This document shows positions 1-11,750 of a DNA stretch of 64,000 nucleotides, one piece after another. Location: NCBI GenBank assembly GCA_013076295.1, contig RQOL01000772.1:3625087-3689086 (forward strand), given 5' to 3'. The DNA is from Sanderia malayensis. Taxonomy: Eukaryota > Cnidaria > Scyphozoa > Semaeostomeae > Pelagiidae. Position 1 is the first letter of the stretch, and the number at the start of each line of letters is the position of its first letter. A program made the translations under genes and the position numbers. Under the pieces are notes generated by a model. That model did no database searches and was not told where the DNA came from. It worked only from the letters and a program-made list of their open reading frames with translations.

Positions 1-3000
1 TCTTTTTCTCGTGGATATTATGTAGTAGTTACGGCTTGTTGGCATACTTACACTGTGTTTACTTCCCACATGAGTACACTGCAATCGGAGCCGCCAGCGG
101 TGAACACATATTTACCATTGTAAGAGCATGCCAAGTCGTGAACCTAAAAGAATAGCGATGCGAACACATCAGGTGCCTCGTTTCGAATATCGTGTCTCGT
201 TTTGAAACAGCGTGGTCTGTTACATGTCTCATTGGATTCTAATGGCATAGTTTGCTGTTATGAGAGCATTTTAATCTTTCATCTGATGCTGTTACCACAG
301 AGTAAATTGCTGCTTGCTACTGCAAGATGCTGTTGCAAAATAAAGCCTTAGTCTCGCCAGTAATTTTACAGATGCTTACCTTGCTTGGATGAGCAATAAG
401 TGCCATAGATTTATGCGGATTGCCATCGATTGGTAGAATCTGTAATCCAATCTGCAATGCAATATGATTGAAATAAGTAATTGATTGAGTAATCATCTTT
501 CAGATTATTAAAGAGAGGCGATCCAAAAAATAACCCCGAAATTAGGTATTGCTGGTTAATAGCCTAGGGCTTCGAAACAAACTCCTCCATTAACCAAGTT
601 TTGAATATTTGACCAGCAATACTTAATTTCGGGGTTATTGTTTGGCGCGGTTGATTGGGGCGTGTGACACATTGTCTCTACTACAGTGTGATAGTATTGA
701 TCTACAGTTTTCTGATACCATAATAATCGTGAATGACAACAGATGCAGCATTCTATTTTCTCACAAATAACAAACCTTATCCGTTGTTACATAGGCCATG
801 TATCCTACTTCTTTTTTGCCATGTGCAGCAGATGGTGGTAATATAGCCACCCTGGGAGGATAGAAGAAACGCATCAGATTTATATCATTAGCATGACGTC
901 ATGTTTCTGCTTGATATTTCGGGAAGGGTTTGTCTGCATGGTAGGCGTTAAATGTTCCAGAGCTACTACAATTAAGATTACCGCAATTTCTCTATTAAAC
1001 GCCAGGGCGCTTATTTAATTTTCCAATACTTTCATGGAGCACTTATTGGAGGAAGGCGTTAGAAAGTAGTGGGGCGTTTATAAGATTACATTAAAAGATT
1101 AAGATTAAAGATTAAGATTAAAAGATTACACCACGGTAATTGTTCTTGTGTTGTTCAAGAAAAAAAGGGAGTTTCGACAAACCTTTTAATAGTAGAGCCA
1201 TACGTTGGTCCGAGAAGAGTCTTCCTGCACATCTTCGTTGTCGAGTTGAGTAATTTTATTTTGAACTGCAAAGTGATAAAGAGATTACAAAGAATAAAGG
1301 CATAAAACACAAATGTAGAGTAAAGAAAAGCAAGAGCAAGCCAAATCAGGACAAAGCAAAGCAAACAGAGTTATGTTTTAATGAGACAGAGAGGATATGA
1401 ACAAATAAAGAAGTATATAATAAAGTAAAAGCAATAAGTACCTGGTCATTGACAACAAGCAGAAAATCTTCTTTGATTATCGGTGGATACCAGGCGAAAC
1501 AAGTAGGAACAGCGCTTTGCTCAATTCTATCAGATGCTACCAATCTCAGGTCATCCTCTGTACTGTTTTCTATATCGTATTCAACCTTGAAATAAAAATA
1601 TAGATCGGGTCATTCAGAAAGAAATTATGTTGTGTAGGTACAGAAGACTTTACATAAACATAAATCATAATGCTTTGGTTTTGGAGCTATTTTGTGACAT
1701 GTAATTTACCATAACTCGATCCTCTCCAAGCGAAAAAAGTCGTGGTCTTTCTTCGTCCAAGGCTTTTCCAAACGTTATACCTAAAAAAATAGTGAAAACA
1801 AATCAAATCTCTAAACTCGTCTCGAAAAATCTATGAAGAATGCAAAGGCAAAAAAATTTATCATGAAAACACCAATCATCTCATCCCCAGTCACCAAGTC
1901 ACCGTAGTGTAGTGGTTATCACGTGCGCCTCACACGCGCAAGGTCCCCGGTTCGAGCCCGGGCGGTGACATAATTTTTGCTTTATTATTGAATATATTTT
2001 TTCATTTGATTTCATTTTTTTTGCTTACCAACAATTCTTTTATAATGAGCACGTTGTTTTCCAATATAAACCCAAGGCTGGGATTTATTCTCGAGCTGGG
2101 CTTTAAAAAGCGTTACACAGTAATCATCATCCTAAAAAATAAAAATTAAGAAAATAAATATGTCAATTTTACAAATCATTTTAAATAATAAAATAAATAA
2201 TAAAAAGGCAACATAGATGTTTTAAAAGGTCGGCATTACATTTACTTACCGAAGATGCTAAGTATCTGCAATCGTATGAAAATGCAACTTTGGAAATTGA
2301 ATCAAGACAATGATAGAAATCACATTTTGTATCTTCTTCTCCTTCATTTTGTAATGTCAATCCATCGATCACGGTTATACGACCACTTGAAAAACCAGTA
2401 GCTAAAAGAAATATACAGATACATGATTGCTCACTCCGGTGGAGTGCTGTGTGCATACAAATACACACAACAAAAATTAATTTTGTCGCTCCTGTGTGAT
2501 TTAACAACTCTACCAAGGCAAAGAAAATGAGCAACATTGAAATATTAATATTGAATTAATATAAGTATAACATACTGTATTAAACACTTGTTGTCATTAC
2601 CTATGAAGTCGCCTTGCGGGCTGAAAGTAAGACATGTTATCTCCTGGTCTTTCCCAAAATTTCTCGATTTCATGAGAACCCTGAATAGCAAAGATCCATA
2701 AATGAGGGAGGTCATGACGTCACGTTATGGACAAGAGAGTTTCTTCTGGCTTCCATGTCATTCTGGCATGTTAAACTCCGACTAGGTAAACATGGTGAGA
2801 TTATTTAAAAATTATGTTGTTGGAAATTAATAATTCTTACTTTCTGTCGTAGTTCCACAGCTGTAACAAACCAGTGTATCCACCGATACAAATCCTGGGT
2901 CTGTTGAAAAACAGCATTGCGATAAAAATACGAAATGTGATAAATTTCTCAAACTAATACCTCCACATGGGTAGTTTATTGTATGCTAAGCCTATCTATA

Positions 3001-6000
3001 TATATCACCATCGGTCGACTATCACTGTTTTTAACAGCGAATAGTTACTACTATCTCTGAATGAAAATACTGTATATAAACCCAATAGAGGACTCACCTA
3101 GGATTTTTGCAAGTTTTACATGCAATACTTCACCCTCCCCCCGAAAACAATGTTGTCTGTAGAGACGGTCATTTTCAATATTGCGGAAATTCTCTTGGCC
3201 CAGTGATGAGAAAAAACTAATGCACCAGACAACATTGTTTGGGGGGAGTGGAGGGTCGCATTCTGCTCACAGGGAACAAATTGTGCATAAACATAGCATT
3301 ATCCGATGAAATTTCCAGGTGTCTCAGGGACTGTTATCCCGTATTGTGCACTGGTTGTCGCACACATCACATAAGTACTCAGAGAGAGTATTTGCTTGTT
3401 AACTTACTCTTTGGGGTGACAAGCTATTGCATGAACTGCTTTCTCGTTCTCTTCTCTCACGTACTAAAGGTGCAAAAATAAACAATTTGATTATAAATCA
3501 ATGATGATAACCAAACTACGAAATTCTGCAAACTTGTAATCTGTATTAAAGTGAACCTAGATTTCATTAGAGTGAAATAAGACGAATGCCATATACCTCG
3601 ACATTACTTCCAGCTGATTGAAAGAATAGAATATTGGATTTGGTCGTTCCAATAACCATATTATTGATAACAAACGGAACGGCAGCAAGAGTTGAGCTAG
3701 ATGGATAAGCATTTCGCTTTAATGGCCTATAACAAAAAACAAAGTCAATATACACAGTAATAAATAAAAACAGTTGTTAGATGACGGTTCTGTGGATTTA
3801 AATTAAAGATTATAACGGCGAATGAAGCGCAGGTATTGTATCAGATTAGAATGAGAAAAAAACTGATTCGTATGTGAATGAATGCTTGACTAACGTTTCG
3901 TTGTCGTTGCTTTCTGTAGAGTATGAAAAAGATATGGCATTGATTGGTCCTGCTTTCTGAAACTGTTGATACCTGTACAAAAATAGAATAACTTGATTCA
4001 ATTGATAACGAAAAACCGTGATGTTCGACTATATGCTGTTTGAATCGAGCAAAAGTTTGGGATGCTAAAGCTAGGAGATATATCACCATATTTGCAGGAA
4101 AAACTTCCCATGCACTCAACTTCTTTGTTTAGAGTTTTATACGCGAAAATTTATCTGATATTTCTTACCAGTTAGAAAGCTTGAGGTCGAAATCGAAAAA
4201 CTTCACATTTCCAGTGACGTCACCAGTAGCGATGTAACTGAAAACCAAGTTGATAAGAATACACAAACATGAAACTACTTTGCAAACAATAAACTGACAT
4301 GCCTGCTATTCTCGCAGTATAAGAGCAGGGATACAAGGACACGTGTACAGTGTTAAAAAAGACATATACATGGCTGCACGTACCTTCCACAAAGCGTGAG
4401 TACTGTGAGGGATTTTTCCTGGATCTTGACAATTTTGAACGCTTTCTTGTTGCACAGTAGCTCTCCCTCCTGACTCCAAACGACAATGTTTCCGCAACTT
4501 GTGCAGGTCAGAGCGCGGTCTGTTCCAGGCAAAAACACAGACTGACTGAACAATCCAACAGCCTTATTAAAATCCTATAAGAAGCATGGATGATATCAGT
4601 TCTGTATTATACTACAGTGCGATAAAACATAATATAATTACAATTGACACAGCTATCTCGATTGCGCGCATCTCAAACATTCGCTTTCTCGAACGATTTT
4701 CCATTTCCCCTGACTTTTCCATATTATAGTTGGGACATCCGTTATTTGGAGCAGTCGCTATCTCGAAGAAACTTCGATTTCCCTTGAAAGTTCGAGTAAC
4801 TTGTCAACCCCCCTGAATATCTGTGCGGACAATTTGGAAGGGGTAGGGTACATACCAGATCACTGTCTGCGATCTGTACTAGATCAGATCAGGAAAAAAA
4901 CGAATAACTGTCTTACCTTATCTGTGAGTGGTGGTGCGACAAATGACATTTCATCTTCTTTCTGTTGACAGAGAGACTTGAGATAACATAGTGTTTGCCA
5001 AAGAGTAATGACTTTAAGCAGTGTTTTTTATCAAGACAGTTGAATGTATTGCCTTAGACTGTCTTAGACTCACCCAATGATAAAAGACAACTTGGTAGCC
5101 GTTGTTGCTGACAATTTGCTGAGAGTCACCATCGTGAAAAGCAATGCGAGTCTGCAAAAAGGAGGGAGGAAGAGCTACATCTCGCAGAATCTGGTTACGA
5201 TATACACGCATTTTTTTTTATAAGGAACGACTTTATAAGGAACGCAGTACTCGGCAAGGCAAAAACTTAAGGAATTCTAGTACTGGACGGAAGACTGCTA
5301 AGGAATTGGAAAATTTTTATTTTCAGCACTTAACAGGAAATGTAAATGCTACGGGGTAAAGGAGCATTGTTTTAACTAACTTTGAAAAGAGCTGGTATCT
5401 TCATTGAAAACATTACATTTGGATGAGTTAATGTTCATGATTAAAAAGTGCAGACGAAATTTATCGTTAGGTTTTTAAATTCATCTTTAATTGATCGCGT
5501 CTACTGGCGTCTATTTGACACTTTATTTACCTTTTTCTAGTCTGTTTCTGAGAAACACGAAAAAAAAGTTAAGGAACTGCTAAGGAATTTTGAGTACTCA
5601 AATTTGCCTTCTAGCTAAGGAATTTTTAGTACTGAGCTCGAGCTGAAATTCCTTATAAAAAAAAATGCGTGTAGACTCGTTACATTACGTCCCAGTGCCT
5701 CGCTCGCAACTCGCTCAACACAACGGAGCAAAACGAGTGAGGCACAGGGACGCTAGTTACGATGAGTCTAGTTACGATATGCATGCTGATGATAGTAATA
5801 ATCATTGTCATAACTTACCTGGAGTCCATGCTGCTCCTCCAAAGTGGTTACACAAATTGGTGATGTCTTTTCTGTTGTCCAATCCCAAACAGCAACAACC
5901 TATGTGAATGATCTTGCTATATTGAGGACCGTGGGTTAACAGCCTGTCAGTTTTTCAAGACTTAACTGTAATGCAATCGCCAAATACCTTATAAAGTAGT

Positions 6001-7243
6001 TGGTGATTACAGTATTTCCTTGATTAAACGCTCTGTCATTGGGTCCAGAGAAAGAGAAAATGGCTTAGTTGTGCCTTGCCTTTATTGAGTAACAATAAAC
6101 TGCACCAACTTAAAAAAAATTGTTGTGTGGGGGGCATTTAATCGAAGGGGGCGTTTATTTCAAAAGTTAGTAGCATAAGGGGGCGTTTATTCGAGGGGGG
6201 CTTCTAATCGAGGGGGCGTTTAATCGAGGAAATTCGGTACTAAATAATAGACAACTAAAAGACTTGCCTGTGGCACTGAATGACTTGCTGTTACAATGAA
6301 TTTTGCATCATTTGATATTGCCATACATTCTACACCATCTGGATGAACATCAAACAATGTCTGGATGGGTATGCTGGAATAAAATAAACGCTTTGCAACA
6401 ATGGTAAAATCCCACTTCATTCACTCATTGTAGATAACCCTCGTTTGCATTATAAGCTATTAACTATGTCTTACCCAGCTTCTGCGTCCCATATGATTAC
6501 CATATTGTTCCTTCCGATATCAGCTGTTGCCAACCATCTCTTGTCTTCACTGACACATGTACAACTTATTTCGTTTTCCTGTGAGCGTATAGTGGTTTGA
6601 TGTTAGTTAGCACCTTTATAATGTCTCAAGATAGCCAATCAATGTGTGTTTCAGAGAATTATATGACATATTGGTTGGCATCTCAGATATCTCTTTAATA
6701 GTATACTACTTTACTTACATGTCCTTGAAAAAGGGTCTGCTTATTTTTTATGCAGTCGTATAACACTCCAGTGTGCGAAGTCGCATAGAATATTTTCTGA
6801 AAAGAAAAAGTCGAATGAACTATACTATTAGCAAATTAGACGCTTAAAAGAACACGTGACAACAAGGCATGAGTGTTATGTAAATGACGTATATGGTACC
6901 TTTCTTGAGTTGCTTGAAAGATTCAGTACTGGCACGTTTTTATTTACTCCAAATGACCATGAAAGGTTCTAAAAAATTGATTATTAAAACTAACATTATT
7001 CTGCTACTTTCAGCGATAACAGCCTTGATAAAAACCCATCTCCTTTACATAAAATAGGATGCAGTTGCGCCTCAGCCCAACCAACTGGCCTAAATATAAT
7101 TCGACAATTATACAAACACTTACCAATGCGCTTGTAACATGCACGTCTTTCTGGCTGGGTTCTCCATCTGTATTTGTATCCCCAATAGAGCTCGTTTCAT
7201 TTATTTGACTGTCTAAACTTTCAGGAACATCTGATTCTTCCAT
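1..7243 (-). CDS. CFAP251: CFAP251 (WDR66)-like axonemal WD-repeat protein, 5' part
   Basis: WD-repeat subunit of the calmodulin- and spoke-associated complex of motile cilia (family knowledge). Twenty-three phase-consistent exons give the first 712 residues: 7243-7124, 6968-6900, 6796-6719, 6578-6475, 6373-6268, 5899-5819, 5151-5074, 4961-4917, 4574-4384, 4237-4169, 3972-3895, 3726-3597, 3463-3408, 2900-2841, 2680-2601, 2401-2250, 2131-2029, 1780-1710, 1585-1442, 1265-1183, 851-776, 451-380, 143-52. The protein runs off the left edge, so the C-terminal EF-hand-like part is not seen. Diagnostic stretches include [34 protein letters not shown] and [14 protein letters not shown], which follow the vertebrate protein closely. 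The ATG at 7243 gives a short acidic leader and lacks the long Glu-rich N-terminus of the human protein. The intron after 6268 has a GC donor. An intron carries a tRNA gene on the opposite strand. Confidence 0.95.
529..639. repeat. foldback inverted repeat in CFAP251 intron
   Basis: The arms AATAACCCCGAAATTAGGTA and its near-complement ending GGGGTTATT enclose about 55 bases, so the strand can fold into a hairpin of about 28 bp with few mismatches. It looks like a small non-autonomous foldback element. No coding sequence is present. Confidence 0.7.
1898..1970 (+). tRNA. tRNA-Val (CAC)
   Basis: A 73-base cloverleaf. The acceptor arm GTCACCG pairs with CGGTGAC, with discriminator A at 1970. 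The anticodon stem TGCGC/GCGCA holds the loop CTCACAC (anticodon CAC). The internal A box (TAGTGTAGTGG) and B box (GGTTCGAGCCC) match the pol III consensus. The sequence is close to metazoan tRNA-Val. A TTTT-rich stretch follows from 1974 and could terminate pol III. It lies inside an intron of CFAP251 on the opposite strand and looks intact. Confidence 0.95.
5203..5673. mobile_element. 471-bp MITE with 25-bp terminal inverted repeats
   Basis: The left end TACACGCATTTTTTTTTATA is repeated as its reverse complement at 5649-5673. The element sits in a CFAP251 intron and has no coding capacity. A TA dinucleotide at each tip would fit a TA target-site duplication, as in Tc1/mariner-type MITEs (inference). 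The interior repeats the word AAGGAATT; a degraded relative with many TTAAGGATTTT words lies at about 27400-27535. Confidence 0.7.
5672..5770. mobile_element. foldback element, copy 1 (TAGACTC family)
   Basis: Imperfect hairpin. It starts TAGACTCGTTACATTACGTC and ends with GGGACGCTAGTTACGATGAG plus TCTA. It abuts the preceding MITE exactly at its right tip. A second copy with the same termini lies at 51652-51754, which makes this a dispersed family and not a chance palindrome. Confidence 0.65.
6128..6232. repeat. G-rich interrupted repeat in CFAP251 intron
   Basis: Four imperfect copies of a GGGGGCGTTTAATCGAG-like word occur within about 100 bases, between exons 6268-6373 and 5819-5899 on the gene's strand. 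The region is non-coding. A related GGGCGTTTAT word is seen near 1070-1080. The function is unknown; it is probably the edge of a dispersed repeat. Confidence 0.5.
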
Positions 7244-7650
7244 TATTACCTTTCGTTTTACAACATTGATTGCTGCAGTGAATTAGGCCCAAACAACTTT
7301 TCTTGTTGCTACGGTCAGCACTAGATCATATGTCTCCAAGTGTCGTCGATACGTGACGTCACGAAAATAAGAGAGACAACGATTTAATGAATGCATTTTC
7401 ATACTTCCTAATAATTCATTAATAATACTATATTGGCATTTAACAGATACATATAAATTCCTCAATTTACTTCCAAAAAATACTTTATCAATGTCATGCC
7501 ATTAAAAATATTCCAGGCAGTATGTACCACTTTATCATAGCAATAATTTTTGTTATATAAAATATGAACAGTATTCATAGGGTCCCGTTGTTGGGATTTC
7601 TTTAAAGTTCCCTGAAATATTCAGCATCTTGATTAAAAAAATTTGTTTGT

Positions 7651-10047
7651 TTACTTCTGTGGCAAATATATCTTTTCAGCTTCTACCAACTCGCGGTCAT
7701 TTTGCAAGGCAAAAATATCTTTCACAGTTGCAACCTAAAAAGACAAAAAATTGAAATAAGTATACAAACAAGATAGTGAATACCAATTTGAAATTAGTTT
7801 CCTCAATTCAATTCAGCATTTTTAATAGATTTAATAAAACTCAAAGCTGCTCCATAGGTCATTAATTGAAAGCCTTTTTCCAACTATTCCTAATTTATTA
7901 TATACGTTCCAAAAGAATAGAATTCAGAAATTATTGCTCAAGATCAACTCACATTTGGTTCAATGTTGACCAAAGACTGCTCCTTGAAAATTGTATTTGT
8001 TGTGTTCTGCATGGCAGTGATGACTGATCTCACATTGTGGTTAGCCCAGATTATAGTGGAAATGTTCCAATCTCTGAATGTATCTGTTGGCGTCTTATAA
8101 TACTTTGTTGGCACAATAACAACTGGACACTGTAAAAAAAAGAATTAATGTCAATGAGATTGAAATAATGACAAAGCACATGACAAAACTGACAAGGCTA
8201 CAAGACATAGCAAACAAAGACAAGAGTTATGCCAAAGGATAACAATTGCTATGTGGTGAATAATACCTTGTTATTCCATGCTTTCACAAATGCTTCAATT
8301 TCATCAGCATCACTTCTCTTGCTATGCATCAGAATGGCATCAGCACCTGCCTCATGGTATGCCTCTGCTCTCTTGAGAACCTCATCCAAGCCCCAACCAG
8401 CTATGAATGCCTCAACCCTGGCAACAATGCAGAAGTCTGGATCCCGTTGATGATCTTCAAAGCAAAGAAAAGTCTCGTCTCACTGAAACTATTTTAATCT
8501 CTATCAGTGCAATTGAATAGCAAACTGACTGTGGGTCCACAGCCTGTGCATATTAAGCTTGTCAAAGTAATACTTGAAAACAATGCCACCCTAATTCTTA
8601 TCTTAATTTACTCAATTATATCAACTCTCCTCAACTCATTAAATGCAGTTGACTTTCGATGTAAAGACCTTGCTGTAGGGACTCAAAATATTTTTAACAA
8701 TACTACAAGTTGTGGAAAGAGGGGACTTTGTATAGCAAAGTAAATCATGAAACCAGATGCAGACATTGTTATCGCTGTAAATCTGTTATATACCAAGAGT
8801 TGTATTGAGATTGAAATTATTAAGAAATACCACTGACCTTTACAAGCTTTGATCTTGAGTGCAAACTCTTCCACGTCGGCTAGCGGCTGTGCTCTTCCAT
8901 CGAGAAGAGAGTTAGTTTTGGGGAATAATTTATCCTCCATGCATGCCCCTGCAACCCCCCTCTCTTCCAATTTGCGGACAAGTCTTCTTGCGTTGTTGAA
9001 ATTTCCATACCCAGTGTCAGCATCCAGCAAGATTGGAATATCTGTGACATCGCTCATGAATTCAAGAACATCCAGGACTTGTGTCCACGAGGCTTCATTG
9101 CTGTCTCTTACACCAAGGGCAGCTGATATTGAAAGACCACTGCCCCAGATACCCTTGAAACCTGCAAAGCAAAGTAGTGTTATACAAGTTATCAAAGACA
9201 CTGTGTTCTTGCAGATAATATGATGTACAGTGGCTATGTTAACAAGGGCCAAGAAAAGGAGGGGCAAGGACCCTCTTCAAATCTAAAAAACATGACAATA
9301 GTACCTGCATTTTGCACTATCTTGGCAGCTAATCCATTATGTGCCTCCATGAGAAATTCCAACTCAGATGAATTGAGCATATTCTTCAGCTGTGTGGTCT
9401 TCTATGGTAAAAGCGAAACATGTTGTGATACCAGCCATCTTCATAATAATCAGGTGCATTACTGAGGGGGATAGAGTATGCTTAAACTTACCTTTGGCAC
9501 ATCTGTACTTGCAAAGCACTTCAATGAGACAGAAGCTCCTAAATTTGGTCAAAAACATGATCAAACAACTTTGACAGAATGTCTCATGAGAAGGAAATGG
9601 TAGCAAAATTTGACATTAATCTTGGTTTTAGCACTGTGGCAAGCATAATCCTTGTGCATGAAACTTACTGTTGCGTAATTTGATAACACTACACTGTCCT
9701 CGGGCATAATCTTTCAAAGTTACGCAATGGAATTAAGATGAGAAAAAATGTCTTGCTTTCCATCCCAGCCCGGTTAACAAACTAACACTCATATTTTATA
9801 ACATTTTGTAACTTAAAATTTATAAAAACTTAATAGCTTTAAGAAAATGCTCATAAATGGATAGGATTCGACGATATCTTGATTTTTCATTTATCGATCT
9901 AACAGTGAGTGAAATGGATCTCATGTCGACAATGGTCATGGCCTAAAATTTCAAAAATCTATGAAAAACCAAACATGATTTACCATTAGCGAAGTTTTTT
10001 GCTGCCAGGTTAGTTCTGCAGCCTCTAATTAATGTATTCAGTGCCAT
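7651..10047 (-). CDS. PEPM: phosphoenolpyruvate mutase (phosphonate biosynthesis)
   Basis: Isocitrate-lyase/PEP-mutase superfamily enzyme that isomerises phosphoenolpyruvate to phosphonopyruvate, the first step in making C-P compounds such as 2-aminoethylphosphonate. Seven exons (10047-9984, 9538-9492, 9401-9305, 9161-8838, 8454-8267, 8129-7953, 7734-7651) give 326 residues. The catalytic motif [10 protein letters not shown] is at residues 145-154; this motif distinguishes mutases from lyases and hydrolases. The metal-binding region [10 protein letters not shown] is at 114-123, and PTKYYKTPT lies in the exon at 8129. The first 37 residues are rich in Ala, Ser, Arg and Lys with one acid, suggesting a mitochondrial targeting peptide (inference). 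The ATG at 10047 was chosen because it opens that leader and phase joins cleanly to the next exon. No downstream phosphonopyruvate decarboxylase or transaminase is seen here. Confidence 0.95.
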
Positions 10048-10436
10048 AGTGTCTAATTAGGGCGTCAATTTCTTGCTTTGTAGCGACTGTTTCTAATAAC
10101 CTTTCAAGTGCCACTGCCACGCCACCACATCTGGCTTGCTTCATAATCAAATCACTCCGAGGAACACCCATACACAATCGGAATTGGAGGAGCAATGAAA
10201 CATGGAACGCGGATCCGAAATAATAACCAACATCGTAAGACATGGAATGGCAATATTACATGACTAAAGTGACTTAACAAAGAACTCACTATGCAATATA
10301 AAAATTGCTTAAATACTTTTTGAATTGTAGAAGCATATTAGCAGCAGTTTATTTGCATTGGCAGGTAAATTAAGCCATTCAGCAAGCAGCATCCATTGAA
10401 GTTTGCAAAGCAAACTACTATTGTGTTTTGCTTCCT
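10048..10436. other. spacer between PEPM and MIF-like gene
   Basis: About 390 bases separate two same-strand genes. The stretch carries AATAAA on the minus strand (10348-10353), about 85 bases after the MIF stop, which is a likely poly(A) signal. The minus-strand open frame at 10025-10243 overlaps the PEPM first exon in another frame and is not supported as a gene. Confidence 0.5.
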
Positions 10437-11079
10437 CTACTGAGAGAACAGTTTTCCATTCCAACCAACCATATTTCGTTGCAAATCAGTGAATTGCACG
10501 TACATCCTTGTTGAAGGAAAAAATCCAAATTATCAACAACAAAAATTACATCTCATTACAGCCAGACCTACAATGAGCCTGTGTGGATATGTACAACCAA
10601 TAAAACAATACTGTGTTGCATAGGCTCACCTATTCTTTGGCACCCCAACTTTTACAAGCAAATCTGCAATGGGATTATAATTGACCTTGTTCTTTTCTTC
10701 GCTGATTTGACCAATACTGGACAAGTGGACAATAGCACATGGTTCACTTGAACCCCCCATTGACATCTGGTGCCCTGCAACAACATTCACCATCACATAC
10801 TAAAACAAAAATAGAAATAATAAAGATAATGAAACAAATATGGATTGCTTGGAGCTCCATGCAATCATTAAAAACTTTGGGACATTATTATAACGTTGAA
10901 AATAACGTCAAGCCAAGCAAGTCAAAAATCTGTAATTTCGCGTGGGCCTAAATGTTATCTCACTATCTTACCAAATTTGGCTTCCCCAAAAGTTTTGCAA
11001 TTAAATCTGTCGCTTCTTTCATCCATGCTTCATCGAATTTCTCTTTGTCCAAATTTGTTGTAACATCTAGCATCGGCAT
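10437..11079 (-). CDS. MIF: macrophage migration inhibitory factor-like tautomerase
   Basis: Three exons (11079-10972, 10799-10630, 10506-10437) join in phase to 115 residues, exactly the usual MIF length. The catalytic N-terminal proline is present (MPML). GKPNLYVMVNVV, GGSSEPCA and the C-terminal MVGWNGKLF match MIF landmarks. Of the MIF CxxC redox motif only the first Cys (C57) is kept; the second position is Val60. The tautomerase function could therefore remain without thiol-oxidoreductase activity (inference). MIF proteins are leaderless secreted trimers that act in innate immunity and also intracellularly. It lies upstream of PEPM on the same strand, and no functional link is known. 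Confidence 0.95.
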
Positions 11080-11750
11080 TTTGTCTCAGATTTGAGCTGC
11101 GTCTAATAACTGCGTCTCCACAAAATTAAACCTGTTGGCCTGGTAAATTCTGCTGAACATGCGTGACGTAACAATTGGATTTTATGGAATGGAATCCCTA
11201 TGCATATATCCTGGTGTCCTGAAATATGACTGAAGCCTTCATGCAGAGTCCTACCCATTATATGTAGAGCATACTCCTCAACAGTATTCTAAGTCAATGG
11301 CAAATCTTTGGTGAATAGCTGTAGATAGCTGTGTATTACTAGGTGTAAAAGTCACATTGTTCCATGCATGCCTTATTAGCTATGCTCTTGGTATATAAAT
11401 GTCACATGAAGCCAATTATCTCTCGATCCAATGGTCCGAAAAACTTGAAAATTGTCTAAAAATGGGCCAAGACCTCAAAGGAACACATTTGGTCACCAAC
11501 TCCATAAAAAAGTGCCTTTGGTAACAATAGGTCTGAAAAGGAGACACCATGTCTCTTTTCTCCATGGCTTACTATCTATAATTCTGTTGTAATTGTCACA
11601 TAAACCACTTGCGAATACTCCATTACAACTTGTCCCACACAAGGTAATCTAAATCCAAATAAAAACTGAAACTAATCCAAATCTGAGCCTAGCCTTACGC
11701 CTGTGACTAGATTCATACAGAAATAAACTAAATGATAAAAGCATGTTCAT
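11080..11750. repeat. intergenic; one dispersed repeat copy
   Basis: No gene is seen. Bases about 11390-11600 resemble the longer repeat units at 22340-22700 and 26640-26900. Shared words are CCAATGGTCC, AAGCCAATTATC, CCATGGCTTA and AATGTCAC. The family is therefore not confined to the membrane-protein cluster. Confidence 0.5.

Noticed and set aside
10025..10243. 72-codon minus-strand frame before PEPM
   Set aside because: It overlaps the true first PEPM exon in another frame; homology and splice phase support the ATG at 10047 instead.
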